Shown here in pieces: positions 48,380 to 60,900 of a stretch of 64,000 nt of DNA. Each line of letters starts with the position of its first letter. The first letter of the stretch is position 1. The position numbers were made by a program, and so were the translations under genes. This DNA comes from Odontesthes bonariensis (taxonomy: Eukaryota > Chordata > Actinopteri > Atheriniformes > Atherinopsidae). The stretch lies in the NCBI RefSeq assembly GCF_027942865.1, contig NC_134528.1, positions 11,312,086 through 11,376,085 of the forward strand, given 5' to 3'. The notes beneath the pieces were generated by a model. It was given only the letters and a program-made list of their open reading frames with translations. It did not search any database and had not been told where the DNA came from.

Positions 48380-51003
48380 GTAAGACATAGGAGAGGTGAA
48401 ATTGTGTGATAGAACTGATGGTAAATCCAAAGAAATCATGTCACAAATGCCTTGGATTTTTTTTGGATTATCTGGCACTGGTGGTCATTAAGTTATCAGC
48501 TTATCTGGGATCGTTTCTAAGTACAAGGAGACTTGTACGGCTAAATTTGAGCTCTGTGATTAGCAGGTTTGGGCTGTATGTGGCCCATGAAGACCTCTGT
48601 GATTGGATGAATTAATCAAACAGCAATCAAAAGCGCAGTATACTGCAGAATGGTTCAGGAAAATCCATAATTGCTCAGGAAAGCCTTCAGATTAATGGAG
48701 TGTCATGAATATTTTGACATGTGTATTACAATTTCTTTATTATGTGGCTCACTTGAATATTTCAAACCAAATCTGAATCACCAGTTGGTGGAGGATAAGG
48801 TGGAAGAAGTTGAAGCAATCACATCTTACCTAACACTGTAGTTGAAGAGGAATGTGGACCTCTCTGGTGGAGTTTTTAGTCCGCAGGGATGGATAGATGT
48901 GTGTATGTGGGAATGTGCTGACTGATGCCCTTCCTTCTCAGCTGTCCCCTCGAGATTTATCTGGAGCTAAAACAGGCTGGTCGAGGGGGACAGGAGCGCC
49001 TCTTCTCTTTAGAGAAGCGGTAACAGGACCCAAGCCCTCGCACACAGCTCCTGTAGCTGCCATCAGCCAAAGCCAAACCAGAACATCCAAAAACACCTGC
49101 AATCTTCTGTTTTTAATCCTGCTGCCACAGACTCACATTATTCACAAGAGTAAAGCTATTTGAGTGCAAATTTGTATGTGTGAGTACTAATGGTGTCGTT
49201 GCATGTATGTGTCATGCTGACAACAATTTCCATTCATCAGAGTGCTATTGAACATGGGCTCATAAAAATAGCTCACACAGGACTGAATCCCCAGCTAGGA
49301 AATGAGCTTCAATTACAGCAGATGAAAAGCAATTACATTAACTGTCTCCCTGTAGATGGGTCTTCTTGCTTTTTCTCTTGTACTGGGACTCACCTCCAGC
49401 TTTACATAATTGCTTTCGACCCGTGCAACTGACAGCGACATACTGCCTGTGCCCCATTAGAGTGGTTAGTCAAGAGAGACACAAGCTGCCACAAGGAATT
49501 AGTGTCCTCAAGGGCATGTAGAGGTTATACACCATGCTTAAAGTGTGCTTAACTTAATTAAGGACCCCACTGAGGTTCCATTGGAGCCCACTCAAATCGA
49601 AGGCGGATGTGCGATTTCATTATATGGAAAAATCTCATGGGAATAAGTTTGAATCTTCTTGGACAATAATGGATACATCTGCCACTTCTCTGCCACACTG
49701 CATCCTCCTGGAAATCCTGTCGGCCATTCTGTTGGACACCATTCAAACCAAACAAATGCAAGCATTTGGACAATAATCCCTGGAATTACATGAAACCACT
49801 CTTATACTACTAATTCATTCAAAGTAAATCAATTTATTGATTGACCACACAAAAAAAGAAAGGTGGAACAAAGTGCTTTATTGAAAATTTCAAATACAAT
49901 TTCAAATTAGATCAAAAACACAAAACAAAGCTGAATGCACAAAGTAAAGACAACTGCTTTGCCATCACCCCAAACCATTCAATGAAGATGGTCATCCTAC
50001 CTAAGCATGATTTTAAAGAAAAAGCAGTGATCTGGTTAGTTGGTAAAGTGAAACATGTACTTGTATCCTGTGTTAAAGTCCGAGGTTTTGTCACTCAGCT
50101 TACTACATCTTTGTTAATGTCAACAGTTGTATACAAACAAACTGAGGATTTAAAAAAAGTATTTTCAGCCCAGTCCCAACAGAATGTGCAAAACCTACAT
50201 TGTTCACAGAACGAAAAGTTGTAGTTTAACAATAGTGTCCAAATCTGTTAAAATTCTGATGTTTTTCTCACTCAATTCCCTACAGACATACAGTGTACAT
50301 CTCGATACATCTCGATACATCTTAACATCGATGTTAAACATCTGTACACATCTTGTTACCTGATGACGTTCATGCCAGGTGTCCACTTTCCGCATCTCCC
50401 TTCACATTTGACCCTCTTGATTTGGTCAAAAGTGCTTATAAGTAAGAAGAAAGCAATGGTGGGTGGTACTCCTCTGTGGACTTACATGCAAGACACTGAG
50501 TTTGAGACCCATCTTGCACAATGTTTTACAGAATCCTTTCACTTTTCTATTCCCCTATTACTCGCAGTTACTGCAAGAATTGAGATACATGGTTCAGTTT
50601 AGATGTTACAAAAAATTTACTATTCATGAGTTGTTGTTCATGCCATGCAACCTGAATGCCGCCCCACACAAAACAACAATCTTTTAATACAATGCCATCT
50701 TCAATTACCAACCATGGATTGTGGAAGTACTATGTTTTAGACATGATATCTGATATGATATTATTGCTACGCAAAGTTGGGTAACAGGTACAAGTTTATT
50801 CTCCAATAGTACAAAATCCATATGGAGTCAGGTTGCTCACCCACTGCAAAAATAGTTTATCTTTTCAACTCTGTTTTTGATCCCCCATGACCTGGGGGAT
50901 ATATATGAAAAACATTTGTCTTTATTGTTTGGTATCTGACAGGAGAAATTAAATGGGTTCATCAGAGCCATTTGAGTAAAAACGGCAGTTAGACTGCAAT
51001 ACA
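48380..51003. other. Probable MYOZ1 intron 1, proximal part
   Basis: No exon or named repeat recognised. The 127-codon frame at 49841-50224 looks random. A short direct repeat CTCGATACAT occurs near 50300-50320. Confidence 0.35.
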
Positions 51004-51016
51004 CAGAAAAGATACC

Positions 51017-53468
51017 CATCCATCCATCCATCCATTATCTTCCGCTGGTCCGGGGATCGGGTCGCGGGGGCAGCAGCTTGAGCAGAGAGACCCAGACGTC
51101 CCTGTCCCCGGCCACTTCCTCCATCTCTTCTTGGGGGACCCGAGGCGTTCCCAGGCCAGCCGAGAGACATAGTCTCTCCAACGTGTCCTGGGTCTTCCCC
51201 GGGGCCTCCTCCCAGTGTGACGGCCCGGAACACCTCACCAGGGAGGCATCCAGGAGGCATCCTAACCAGGTGCCCGAGCCACCTCATCTGACTGCTCTCG
51301 ATGCGGAGGAGCGGCGGTTCTACTCCGAGCCCCTCCCGGATGACCGAGCTTCTCACCCTATCTCTAAGGGAGAGCCCAGACACCCTGCGGAGGAAACTCA
51401 TTTCGGCTACTTGTATTCGCGATCTCGTTCTTTCGGTCACTATCCACAGCTCGTGACCATAGGTGAGGATAGGAACATAGATTGACCGGTAAATCGAGAG
51501 CTTCGCCTTCTGGCTCAGCTCCTTCTTCACCACGACGGGCCGGTGCAGAGCCCGCATCACTGCAGACGCCGAACCGATCCGCCTGTCAATCTCCTGCTCC
51601 ATTCGTCCCTCACTCGTGAACAAGACCCCGAGATACTTGAACTCCTCCACTTGGGGAAGGATCTCATTCCCGACCCGGAGAGGGCATTCCACCCTTTTCC
51701 GGCTGCGAACCGCTCCAGTGAGAGCTGAAGGTCACGGTCCGACGATGTCAACAGAACCACATCGTCCGCAAAAAGCAGAGACCCGATTCTGAGGTCGCCA
51801 AAACAGACCCCCTCAACGCCCTGGCTACGCCTAGAAATTCTGTCCATAAAAATTATGAACAGAATCGGTGACAAAGGGCAGCCCTGACGGAGTCCAACCC
51901 TCACAGGAAACATGTCCGACTTACTGCCGGCAATGCGGACCAAACTCTGACACGCCCATATCAAGGAGTCCGCCACTCCATACTCCCGGAGCACCCCCCA
52001 CAAGAGTCCCCGAGGGACACGGTCGAACGCCTTCTCCAAGTCCACAAAACACATGTAGACCGGTTGGGCGAACTCCCATGCACCCTCCAGGATCCTGCTG
52101 AGGGTATAGAGCTGGTCCACTGTTCCACGGCCAGGACGAAAACCACACTGCACCTCCTGAATCCGAGATTCGACTATCCGGCGGATCCTCCTCTCCAGTA
52201 CCCCCGAATAGACCTTACCAGGGAGGCTGAGGAGTGTGATCCCCCTATAGTTGGAACACACCCTCCGGTCCCCCTTTTTGAAGAGGGGGACCACCACCCC
52301 GATCTGCCAGTCCAGAGACTCTGCCCCCGATGTCCACACGATGCTGCAGAGGTGTGTCAACCAAGACAGCCCTAAAAACATCCAGAGCCTTGAGGAACTC
52401 AGGATGGACCTCATCCACCCCCGGGGCCTTGCCACCGAGGAGCTTTTTAACCACCTCGGCAACCTCAGCCCCAGAAATGGGAGGCCCCACGTCCGAGCTC
52501 CCCAACTCTGCTTCCTCATCGGAAGGCGTGTCGGTAGGATTGAGGAGGCCCTCGAAGTATTCCCCCCACCGACTCACAACGTCCCTAGTTGAAGTCAGCA
52601 GAGCCCCGCCCTCACCATAGGTGCACCGCCTCCCCCCCCTGAGCCGCCAGATGGTGGACCAGAATCTCCTCGAGGCCGTCCGGAAATCATTCTCCATGGC
52701 CTCACCGAACTCCTCCCAAGCCCGAGTTTTTGCCTCAGCAACCGCCGAGGCCGCGTTCCGCTTGGCCTGTCGGTACCCATCAGCTGCTTCCAAAGTCCCA
52801 CTGGCCAAAAAGGCCCGATAGGACTCCTTTTTCAGCTTGACGGCTTCCCCCCAGCAGGACGAGGGAGTCTCCCGGAGGAGCACTCTCCAGTGCCTCCTCC
52901 AGGGACTCCAAAAAGGGTGGGTACTCTGAACTGCCATTCGGTGCATAAGCACAAACAACAGTCAGGACCCGTTCCCCCACCCTAAGGCGGAGGGAGGCTA
53001 CCCTCTCGTCTACCGGGGTAAACCCCAATGTACAGGCGCACAGCCGGGGGGCAATAAGTATGCCCACACCTGCTCTACGCCTCTCACCACGGGCAACTCC
53101 AGAGTGGAAGAGAGTCCAACCCCTCTCGAGGAGGCTGGTTCCGGAGCCCAAGCCATGCGTCGAGGTGAGTCCGACTATATCTAGCCGGAACCGCTCAGCC
53201 TCACGCACCAGCTCAGGCTCCTTCCCCAGCAGAGAGGTGACGTTCCACGTCCCAAGAGCCAGCTTCAGTAGCCGAGGATCAGACCGCCAAGGTCTCCGCC
53301 TTCGGCTGCCACCCAGCTCACAATGCACCCGACCCCCTTGGCCCCTCCCATGGGTGGTGAGCCTGTCGGAAGGGGGACCCGTGTCGTTTCTTCGGGCTGT
53401 GCCCGACCGAGCCCCACGGGCACAGACCTGGCCACCAGGCGCTCGCTGGCGGGCCCCACTCCTGGAGC
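51017..53468 (-). mobile_element. RTE/Rex3-like LINE with 13-bp TSD
   Basis: The element is flanked by a perfect duplication CAGAAAAGATACC (51004-51016 and 53469-53481) and ends in GGAT repeats. On the minus strand an APE-type endonuclease start is seen (LALGTWNVTSLLGKEPELV, VVCAYAPNGSSEYPP). A linker and the reverse transcriptase follow (FRPGRGTVDQLYTLSRILEG, LRQGCPLSPILF, FADD at 51761-51772), then the C-terminal part (VEEFKYLGVLFTSEGRMEQE). The second half of the endonuclease is missing, and a block after the FADD region is deleted, shifting the frame. The copy is therefore inactive but young. The Rex3 name rests on protein style and the GATG tail. Confidence 0.9.
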
Positions 53469-54792
53469 CAGAAAAGATACCAATAATAAATATACAAAAT
53501 AACGTTCTCACTTCCAACTCATCACCGATGCCTAGAAAGGAGCCCGCTGCGTTGGCTATCAATGCAGAGTGTGTCCTCAAAGCGTCACTTTTGGATGTGC
53601 AGAGTTTCCACAGCTGGTAATATAACAGCTGTGGATTGTTTCATTGTATCAGCGTCAAAAAGGTTGGTGATGATTTTGGAAATAAAATGTATTTTACTGT
53701 GCGTCTTAACACTTAATCACAATCATTCCCCAACCCTGACTAAATACCAAGTTCCAACAAAATAGTTCAGTTGATAGCAGAGGAAGTCAAAATAAAACGG
53801 AAAAAACAGGACCAGTCTGAATGTTGATTAGAACGCAACTCCCATACTTGGGAGTCGTGAATAACCGCTTCCTCTCATCTAACCATCACAAGCAAATTGT
53901 GGCATCTGCAATTCAAACTCACTGCACTATTCATCCTATACAGTAGGTATCGCAACACCTACGGTGCAGGAATAGGTCACGCAGTAAGTACATCAGTCAA
54001 AAACAAATATCACTAGAATTTAACTCAGAAGTTTTACTTTTGAGTGAAATTTGACATTTTTTAACATTTGGAATAACTGTACCTTCTTGGGTTTGGATAG
54101 ATCAAACAGATGACCCATAGAGACGAACCTGCTTTGATACCTTTGCCTTCATCTCTTCTGTTTCTCAAATGTCTGTCTGTTTAACGAGTGACAAGTTAAA
54201 AAATCAGGGTGCACACTATCGGCCTAAATGATACCAATGTGTGCAGCACATCAAGTTCTGTGATGTCATTTTTGGTGTATGAGACAACCACAAGCTTTAC
54301 ATGTTCCACGCTGTTTGTTGATAAGTGAGCACTAGGACTTTTCCAGTCGACATACACTACTTGTGCAGAAGAAAAACTTTCAATATGTAGCTGCAAAGAA
54401 GTTCCCTGTGCATTGGAAAGTAACAGTGAAGGGGTATCCCATGCACTGACACAAAAGGCTTTTGGTTCAGTTTGTTGTTTTTAAAAGGGTCACCATGAAT
54501 TATGACTGTCAAATAATTAATTCAGCTTTAAACATTCAGTTTTCATTTTTCTTTGATCAAATAAGTTTAATCCAAACATTTATTTTTATTTTGAGTCTTG
54601 TGTATTTGACTTTATGTTGATTTTTGTCTAAAACTGCTGCCAAATAATTTAAGATTAAGATTAAAGGTTTACTGTAAAATTGTCCAAAGGGCCATTCTCA
54701 GTGTAAAGAAGTTGCTTTCCTTGTATGGCCGAACAGTGAACATGATTATGAAAAATATGAAAAACATTTCTGGTCCTCTCTGTCTTGTAGCC

Positions 54793-54877
54793 ATGCCTGT
54801 CTCAACTCCTGCCCCTTCTAACAAGAGGAAGAAGACCAACAAGATCATCACTGATCTGTCCAACATCAGCCAGAACG

Positions 54878-54911
<34 letters not shown>

Positions 54912-57900
54912 TGGCATAGCAATCACTCACTAAACATGCTGTATAAAGTTGTTTAGCCTCCTTTAACTCCGATGATTAAAAAAAAACAGTTCAGGAAATG
55001 ATGAAACTGAACAGCATGGATATGAATATGGATACTGCATATGGTTTTTACCACAATTGAATAAGGACACCCACTTAAAGCAGTAACAAAATATCTAACA
55101 TGCGTGAGGCATCTCCTACAGGGATGTGGATCATTATCAAATGTCAAAGCATCCACAAATCAGTCACCATCGTAGGCAACACAAAACCAGATGGTGATTC
55201 AGCAATCACTATATATGTGTGAGGCCATATGTAAGCTATGATTAAATTACAATCAATTCAGCTCTTTAAACTATGGCAAATAAGTTACATCTTGGCAAAC
55301 TAAATCTATAAACATCATTCAGAAGTTTAGCAGTAATTGCTGGAGCTCATTTATGTGCTAAAATGAGTTCGCTTACACTTCATTATATGTGCTCTTTTCT
55401 TTGTTTAGCTACACTGGCTGCCCATGCTAAGTATCAGATTCTTCTTGTATTTCTTCCAAAAATCCCATCCTGTGAATCAGAGACTTTACATTCTGCAGGA
55501 AAGATCCACCGGAAACAGAATGTTTTATGCAGTTCCCTCTGCCAGACCCACCAGTTGGTCCATCTGTTCAAACTCAGGCCATACAGCTTAAAATGGTTCA
55601 AACTCAAAGTATATTACTTCTAATTATAATGGAGAGCCCAAAGTTTTGATAAATTACCAAAAGTATCAGGATTAGTTTTTAGAAAATGGGAAGGATATCA
55701 AGAAGTCATGAACATTTTGCGTAATTTTAAGTGTATAAATATACTTTGCTTGAACTGATACTCTGTTCCATTACTTAATGAGTAATATGAAAAACATTTG
55801 AAGACTTGTATGTGATTTTAAGTGAAATGTTCCCACATGAGCCTGCCGCAACTGCTCCAACGATTTCTCCCAAAGCGACACGACCTTTGATTGACAGGTG
55901 AATTGTCTAAGGAGTGTACTGCCCCTCAGTGTCAGCTGGGATCAGCTCCAGGCCCCCTGTGATCCTCTTAAGGATAAAAGCGTGTATTAGCTAATGGATG
56001 CATGGATGCACTCACAGGAGGGGATTTTTCTGCATGAGTTCCTATCTCTGTACTTAAAGTGTGTCTGAGTGAAATGTAAGACTTGTATTAACAATGCAGT
56101 ACTTTTACACAATCGTACATAATTATCAAAGAGCCTTTTATTAAGTCAAAGAGACTTGACATTAAAAGGAAAAATATCACAAATTTAAGAGTTAAAGCAT
56201 CAAAAATTGAAACAGTACAGGGTAGTCACAATAGAGACAGGTCTCTTGCAACAGCATTAATGGTGCTGCTCTATAGTATGTGTCTGCTGACTGATCCTGG
56301 CTGAAGAAAAACAATGCCTTTAAGTGTAATATTAATTAAGAGCAGCAAGACACTGGCTCCAAAACGTCTCAGGCTTCAGTATTTTTTGTTTCAAAATGTG
56401 CCAACTTCTTCAAAGAAATACTAAGTCAATAGATTTTCTTTAAGGCGTCATTGAATAGATTCAATCCTATTAATCTGTGTCCTGGTGGCCATTTTGAAAA
56501 TAGTTCCCCAATTCAGTAGATATAAGTTCTTAAAGAATAATATCTTTGTCCAGTCAGGATTCACATGTCACTCTTCAGCTCCATCATCGTGTTCAAATAT
56601 GATTACTTTTGGCTCTAGGAAGAACAAGATGGTGACCACAAAATGGGACCATAAAGTTAGCATTCAGCAGCACAGCTGTTGTTGCCATTTTAGCTCAGTT
56701 GATTGAGCTAAAAAAGCTCAGTAGCTGAGAGTCTCTACAGGTGTTCTGCTGCTTTCTGTTTCATGTGCATTTGTCTCATCTGCTCCAATGACTCTGCTGT
56801 GAGTTACACAAACCAAGCAGAGCAGAGCAGAGCAGAGCAGAGCAAAGGTGAAGTAAAAATAAAATTTCTCAAGCTGATTAATACTTGTCAAGGTACTGCC
56901 AGTACAATATAAGCTTCCCTACAAGTCCTCATTTTGATAACAATTTCCCCCAGTAAGAGAGCACCTAGATTTAGTTAAATTAACCCGAGGCACTCAAGAT
57001 TTCCTTTTCATGCACTCTTTTCTCTCCTGACCTGCCAAAAACAAAACCTCTTTGTTCCAGGACTTCCTGATTCACAAATGATGTTCTTCTGTTTGAAACA
57101 CAACGCATACACACAATCAATGCAAACACACACACACACACACACGTATACATGCAGTTGAGTTGAGCCATGCTTAGAGTTCAGGCCATTTAATTGGGCC
57201 GCTATCTTTGTCCCAGTATACATTTTAATTGAGGTTTTAATATGCTTTTTCTTTCCACAATGGCCTCATTCTTGCATCAGAACTAGAACAAACAAAAGGA
57301 ATAAAAAAACAAGAGAGGCCTAAATTGCAGGTTGCTCCACATATCTTAAATAATGTTTTATGTTGGCAGAATAAAAAGTTACAAGTAGACATGAATTTGT
57401 GGGTGCTGTGCGATCACCACAGCAGAGCAGACGCAGATACATACACAGACTCTAAGTAATTGTAGGGTATACAGGGACTGTTTCTGCTGTTGCTGTCAAC
57501 TTGTCACATACTGACACTCTGCTGCATTGGTTTGGAATGCAGAGGGTACCAACACAGCATCCCTTTTGGACATGCAGATTCCCCCAGACAAGTACCTTAA
57601 CAGATATACGACGCATTGCCTAAACATGATGGTTTCCTAACCTTATTTAATTAATTTCAATATGCCACAGTTGTGGAGCAAATTCATTTAAAATAAAGAC
57701 GGGAAGCAAAAAAAAACCAAAGTGAAAACCAGCAGTCTCCAGATTGGACTTTTATGCATTTGGTAGGAGGGTGTCTATCATCCACCTCTATTCTGATCTC
57801 CTTATACAGTTTTGTTAATTGTTGATAACACGGCACTGCAGAATAAGGTTTTCCTGTTACTGTTTACTGTTGGCACAGCTTGTGCACTGACTCACTGACT

Positions 57901-60900
57901 CCATCAGGATAACTGTCAATACGCACCTGAAGAGCAGTTTGCAAACTGACACTGGTGGCTCTTGACCAAGATTGTGTTTTGGTAGCTGGCTGCAGAACTG
58001 TAAAACATTTGCATTGTTAGTAAATTCTTATTGAAGAGGTGATAAAATAATTAAATCATAAGGTGATATTACTGAGTTTTAATGTAAAATAATGAAAAAC
58101 GCTGGCTAAAGAAATTTCTTAATGACTCTAATGCTACTTTTGTCTTTCTGCTCTCCTTAGTTGACAGTATCAACAGCATGGTGGCAACATCATGGTCCCC
58201 ATAGGGTCAACAAGTTGATGTAACAATGTTCATGACAAGTAGATAAACTGCATGAATGATATAAATAAATTAGTTCTCAAAAGCAGTGATAAATTGCCAG
58301 ATCCCAATTGGTTTCCTGGACAATAAATGGATTTTAGACAGTTCCCAGCAACTACATGGGTTGATATATAGAGACAACTGATTTTTAAGTCCAATGTTTA
58401 TACAAAAGAAAATCTCCATGTGTACAAATACTTACATGCACAGATTTATGTTCTTATCAGTCACGAACAAGGGATAAAGGTTTATGACTTTTGCATGATG
58501 AGACCAGGCATGAGCACTGCAGAACATCGCTTGCCTTTAGGACCACCAGGATCCCAATCCACCCTTTAACTGCATCCACAGCGTTGTGTTCTTGCTAATG
58601 TGATGTGATCCATTCATTTTTTTGATGGCTAGTGCAGTTTATAGAACAACAGCTCCACTTTTGAGCTCGACTCAACCAGACATGCCGAAAAGGGCACAAC
58701 ATTTTCCCCTTAGCCGTGCATGCATGTTTTCTCCTCTCTTTTCTTAAATCTCTGAGCATTACAATCTGCCACCAAATTGAGCTTGGTTGTCCGTAAACAA
58801 GTCATTCAGCAATCTGTTGATGTCTCCCCTCATTTGTCTCGTTTACTTTTTCCTGTACCAGTCCTTCTGCTGTCACATCTGTATCCACATCTGTAACCTT
58901 CCATTGGCTTGTATTCAGGCAGTTAGTCGTTCAGGAGCTTATCCTGCTTATCTCCCTATATCACTCCAGTTAATACCCACACATCTCTCCATTATCCCTG
59001 CCACTGTGTCATTCTGTCAGTCTGTTTGTCGTCCCATCTGTCCACTTCTGCCTCTGTCAGTGTGTCCACTTTCCTCCCAGTCAGCAGCCTGCTCTGGTTT
59101 CACATTCTCCTCAATTAACGCTAATAAATATCCCCATGGTAGACTTTCCTCCGCTCAGCAGCCTCAATTACTCTCTCTCACCCTCTCACACATACATACA
59201 CACTTAAAACACAACTACTTGCACAAGCCTGATTTACGAGGTACTGCTACCAGCTCTCTACCACATTGCAATGCCAACTTGTAGCTTTATAGATTGTGTC
59301 TGTGTGTGTGGGTTTATGGCTGAACTCCAGGTGTTATGAGTGATATCAGAGTGCGTGCGGTGGAGGTGGAGAGCGTTTTATGAGGAGCTCTGTGGAGCTG
59401 TAAAATCCATCACCTCTCACCATCAGTGACAGAGGGCCAGAGAGACGATGCGTGTTATAAGGATTTCCCTCCATAAACAAAAATCTGTTGTGAGATTCCC
59501 CAGTTCCCTCTTCTTCCATATCACCTTGGCCTACTAACCCCTGCAACTCCCCTGAACACATCCTGTGGGACCACACAAGAGGTTTACACTCCAATTTATC
59601 ACCGCATGTGCGGTCTAAAACCTCATCATAAAAACATACCCTTTAAAGCTTATCCATTCTTCATTCTATATCAGACATGTAATGGAACATAAAGCAGATT
59701 TATCATTTACCATATGGGTTTAGTCAAGCATAACTTTAGCTCTGACAAGCCTGCACAATTGATACTTTAGTAAAAAAAAAATGTATTTACAGTATTGACA
59801 GTTTAATACTGTATTTTGCATTACTACGGTACTATGCTAAAATTTTAAGCCACCTCTCTTCTGTATAATTTGCTTTCAAGGAGCCAGACTTAATTTTAAT
59901 CTTTTAAAGTGGCCTTGATCAACAGTCTTGACTGAGTTTTCTGAAGGTTTTCCTCTGGACACTGGCTGCCTTTTCATTTATTTTTAGTCCAGTCCTTGTG
60001 CCTGACCACTTTAAGACACTTTATTTGCATGTTTATTTGTTATTCCAACTTAAGACTGACCTATGAATCATTCAGTCATAAGAAATGCACCAACCTGAAG
60101 GGATGAACCAGTACTGTGTGTACACGTCAGATAATTTGGTAAAAAAAAACATTTCATTGTATTTTTTTGGCACTTTGGTACTAACAGGCTGTCACAAAGG
60201 CATTGAATAGTATTTTTGCACCAACAAAAGTTATCCTGGACAAACTGGACAAGAGGGGGATAAAAGAAAGACTTAAAAGACTATTTACAGCAGATGAACA
60301 GTATCTGAAAGGAATGTTCTTGACATGAGAGATCCATCTGGACCTTCAGTTGATCCATCTACTGTTCACTGAAGTGGGTGGCTGTCAAGAAGCCATTCTT
60401 AAGGAAGGGAAACATGGAGAAAAGGCTGAGCTATGCCAAATGACACAAGAACTGGACCGAAAATCAGTGGCAACAGGTGTCATGGAGGGATGAATCCTCC
60501 CCAGGGCCCGGACCTCAACATTACTGAAGCAGTGTGGGATCATCTTGACAGAGAACGGAAGAAAAGGCAGCCGACATCCAAAGAAGAGCTTTAGAATGTC
60601 CTTCAAAAAGCCTGGAGAACTATTCCTGAAGACTGCTTGAATAAATTATGAGAAAGTTTGTTTAAGAGGGTTCAGGCTGTGCTGAAGAATAAAGGTGCTC
60701 ATATCAAATCCTGACATTTAAGCTTGCTGATTTCCAATTTTCCTGGTGCTATTTAGAAAAGAAGGGGTGATTCAAGACTTTTGCATACTACTGTACATAT
60801 AACCGAAGACTATAAGTAGGTTAAATGTAACTTTGCAGTGCCTACCAACATGTTTTCATTTACCTTGGGTACGAAATTCTAGTTATTTATATCAAATTTT

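Noticed and set aside
49841..50224. 127-codon plus-strand frame in the probable MYOZ1 intron
   Set aside because: AT-driven composition, no family resemblance and no promoter or polyadenylation context.
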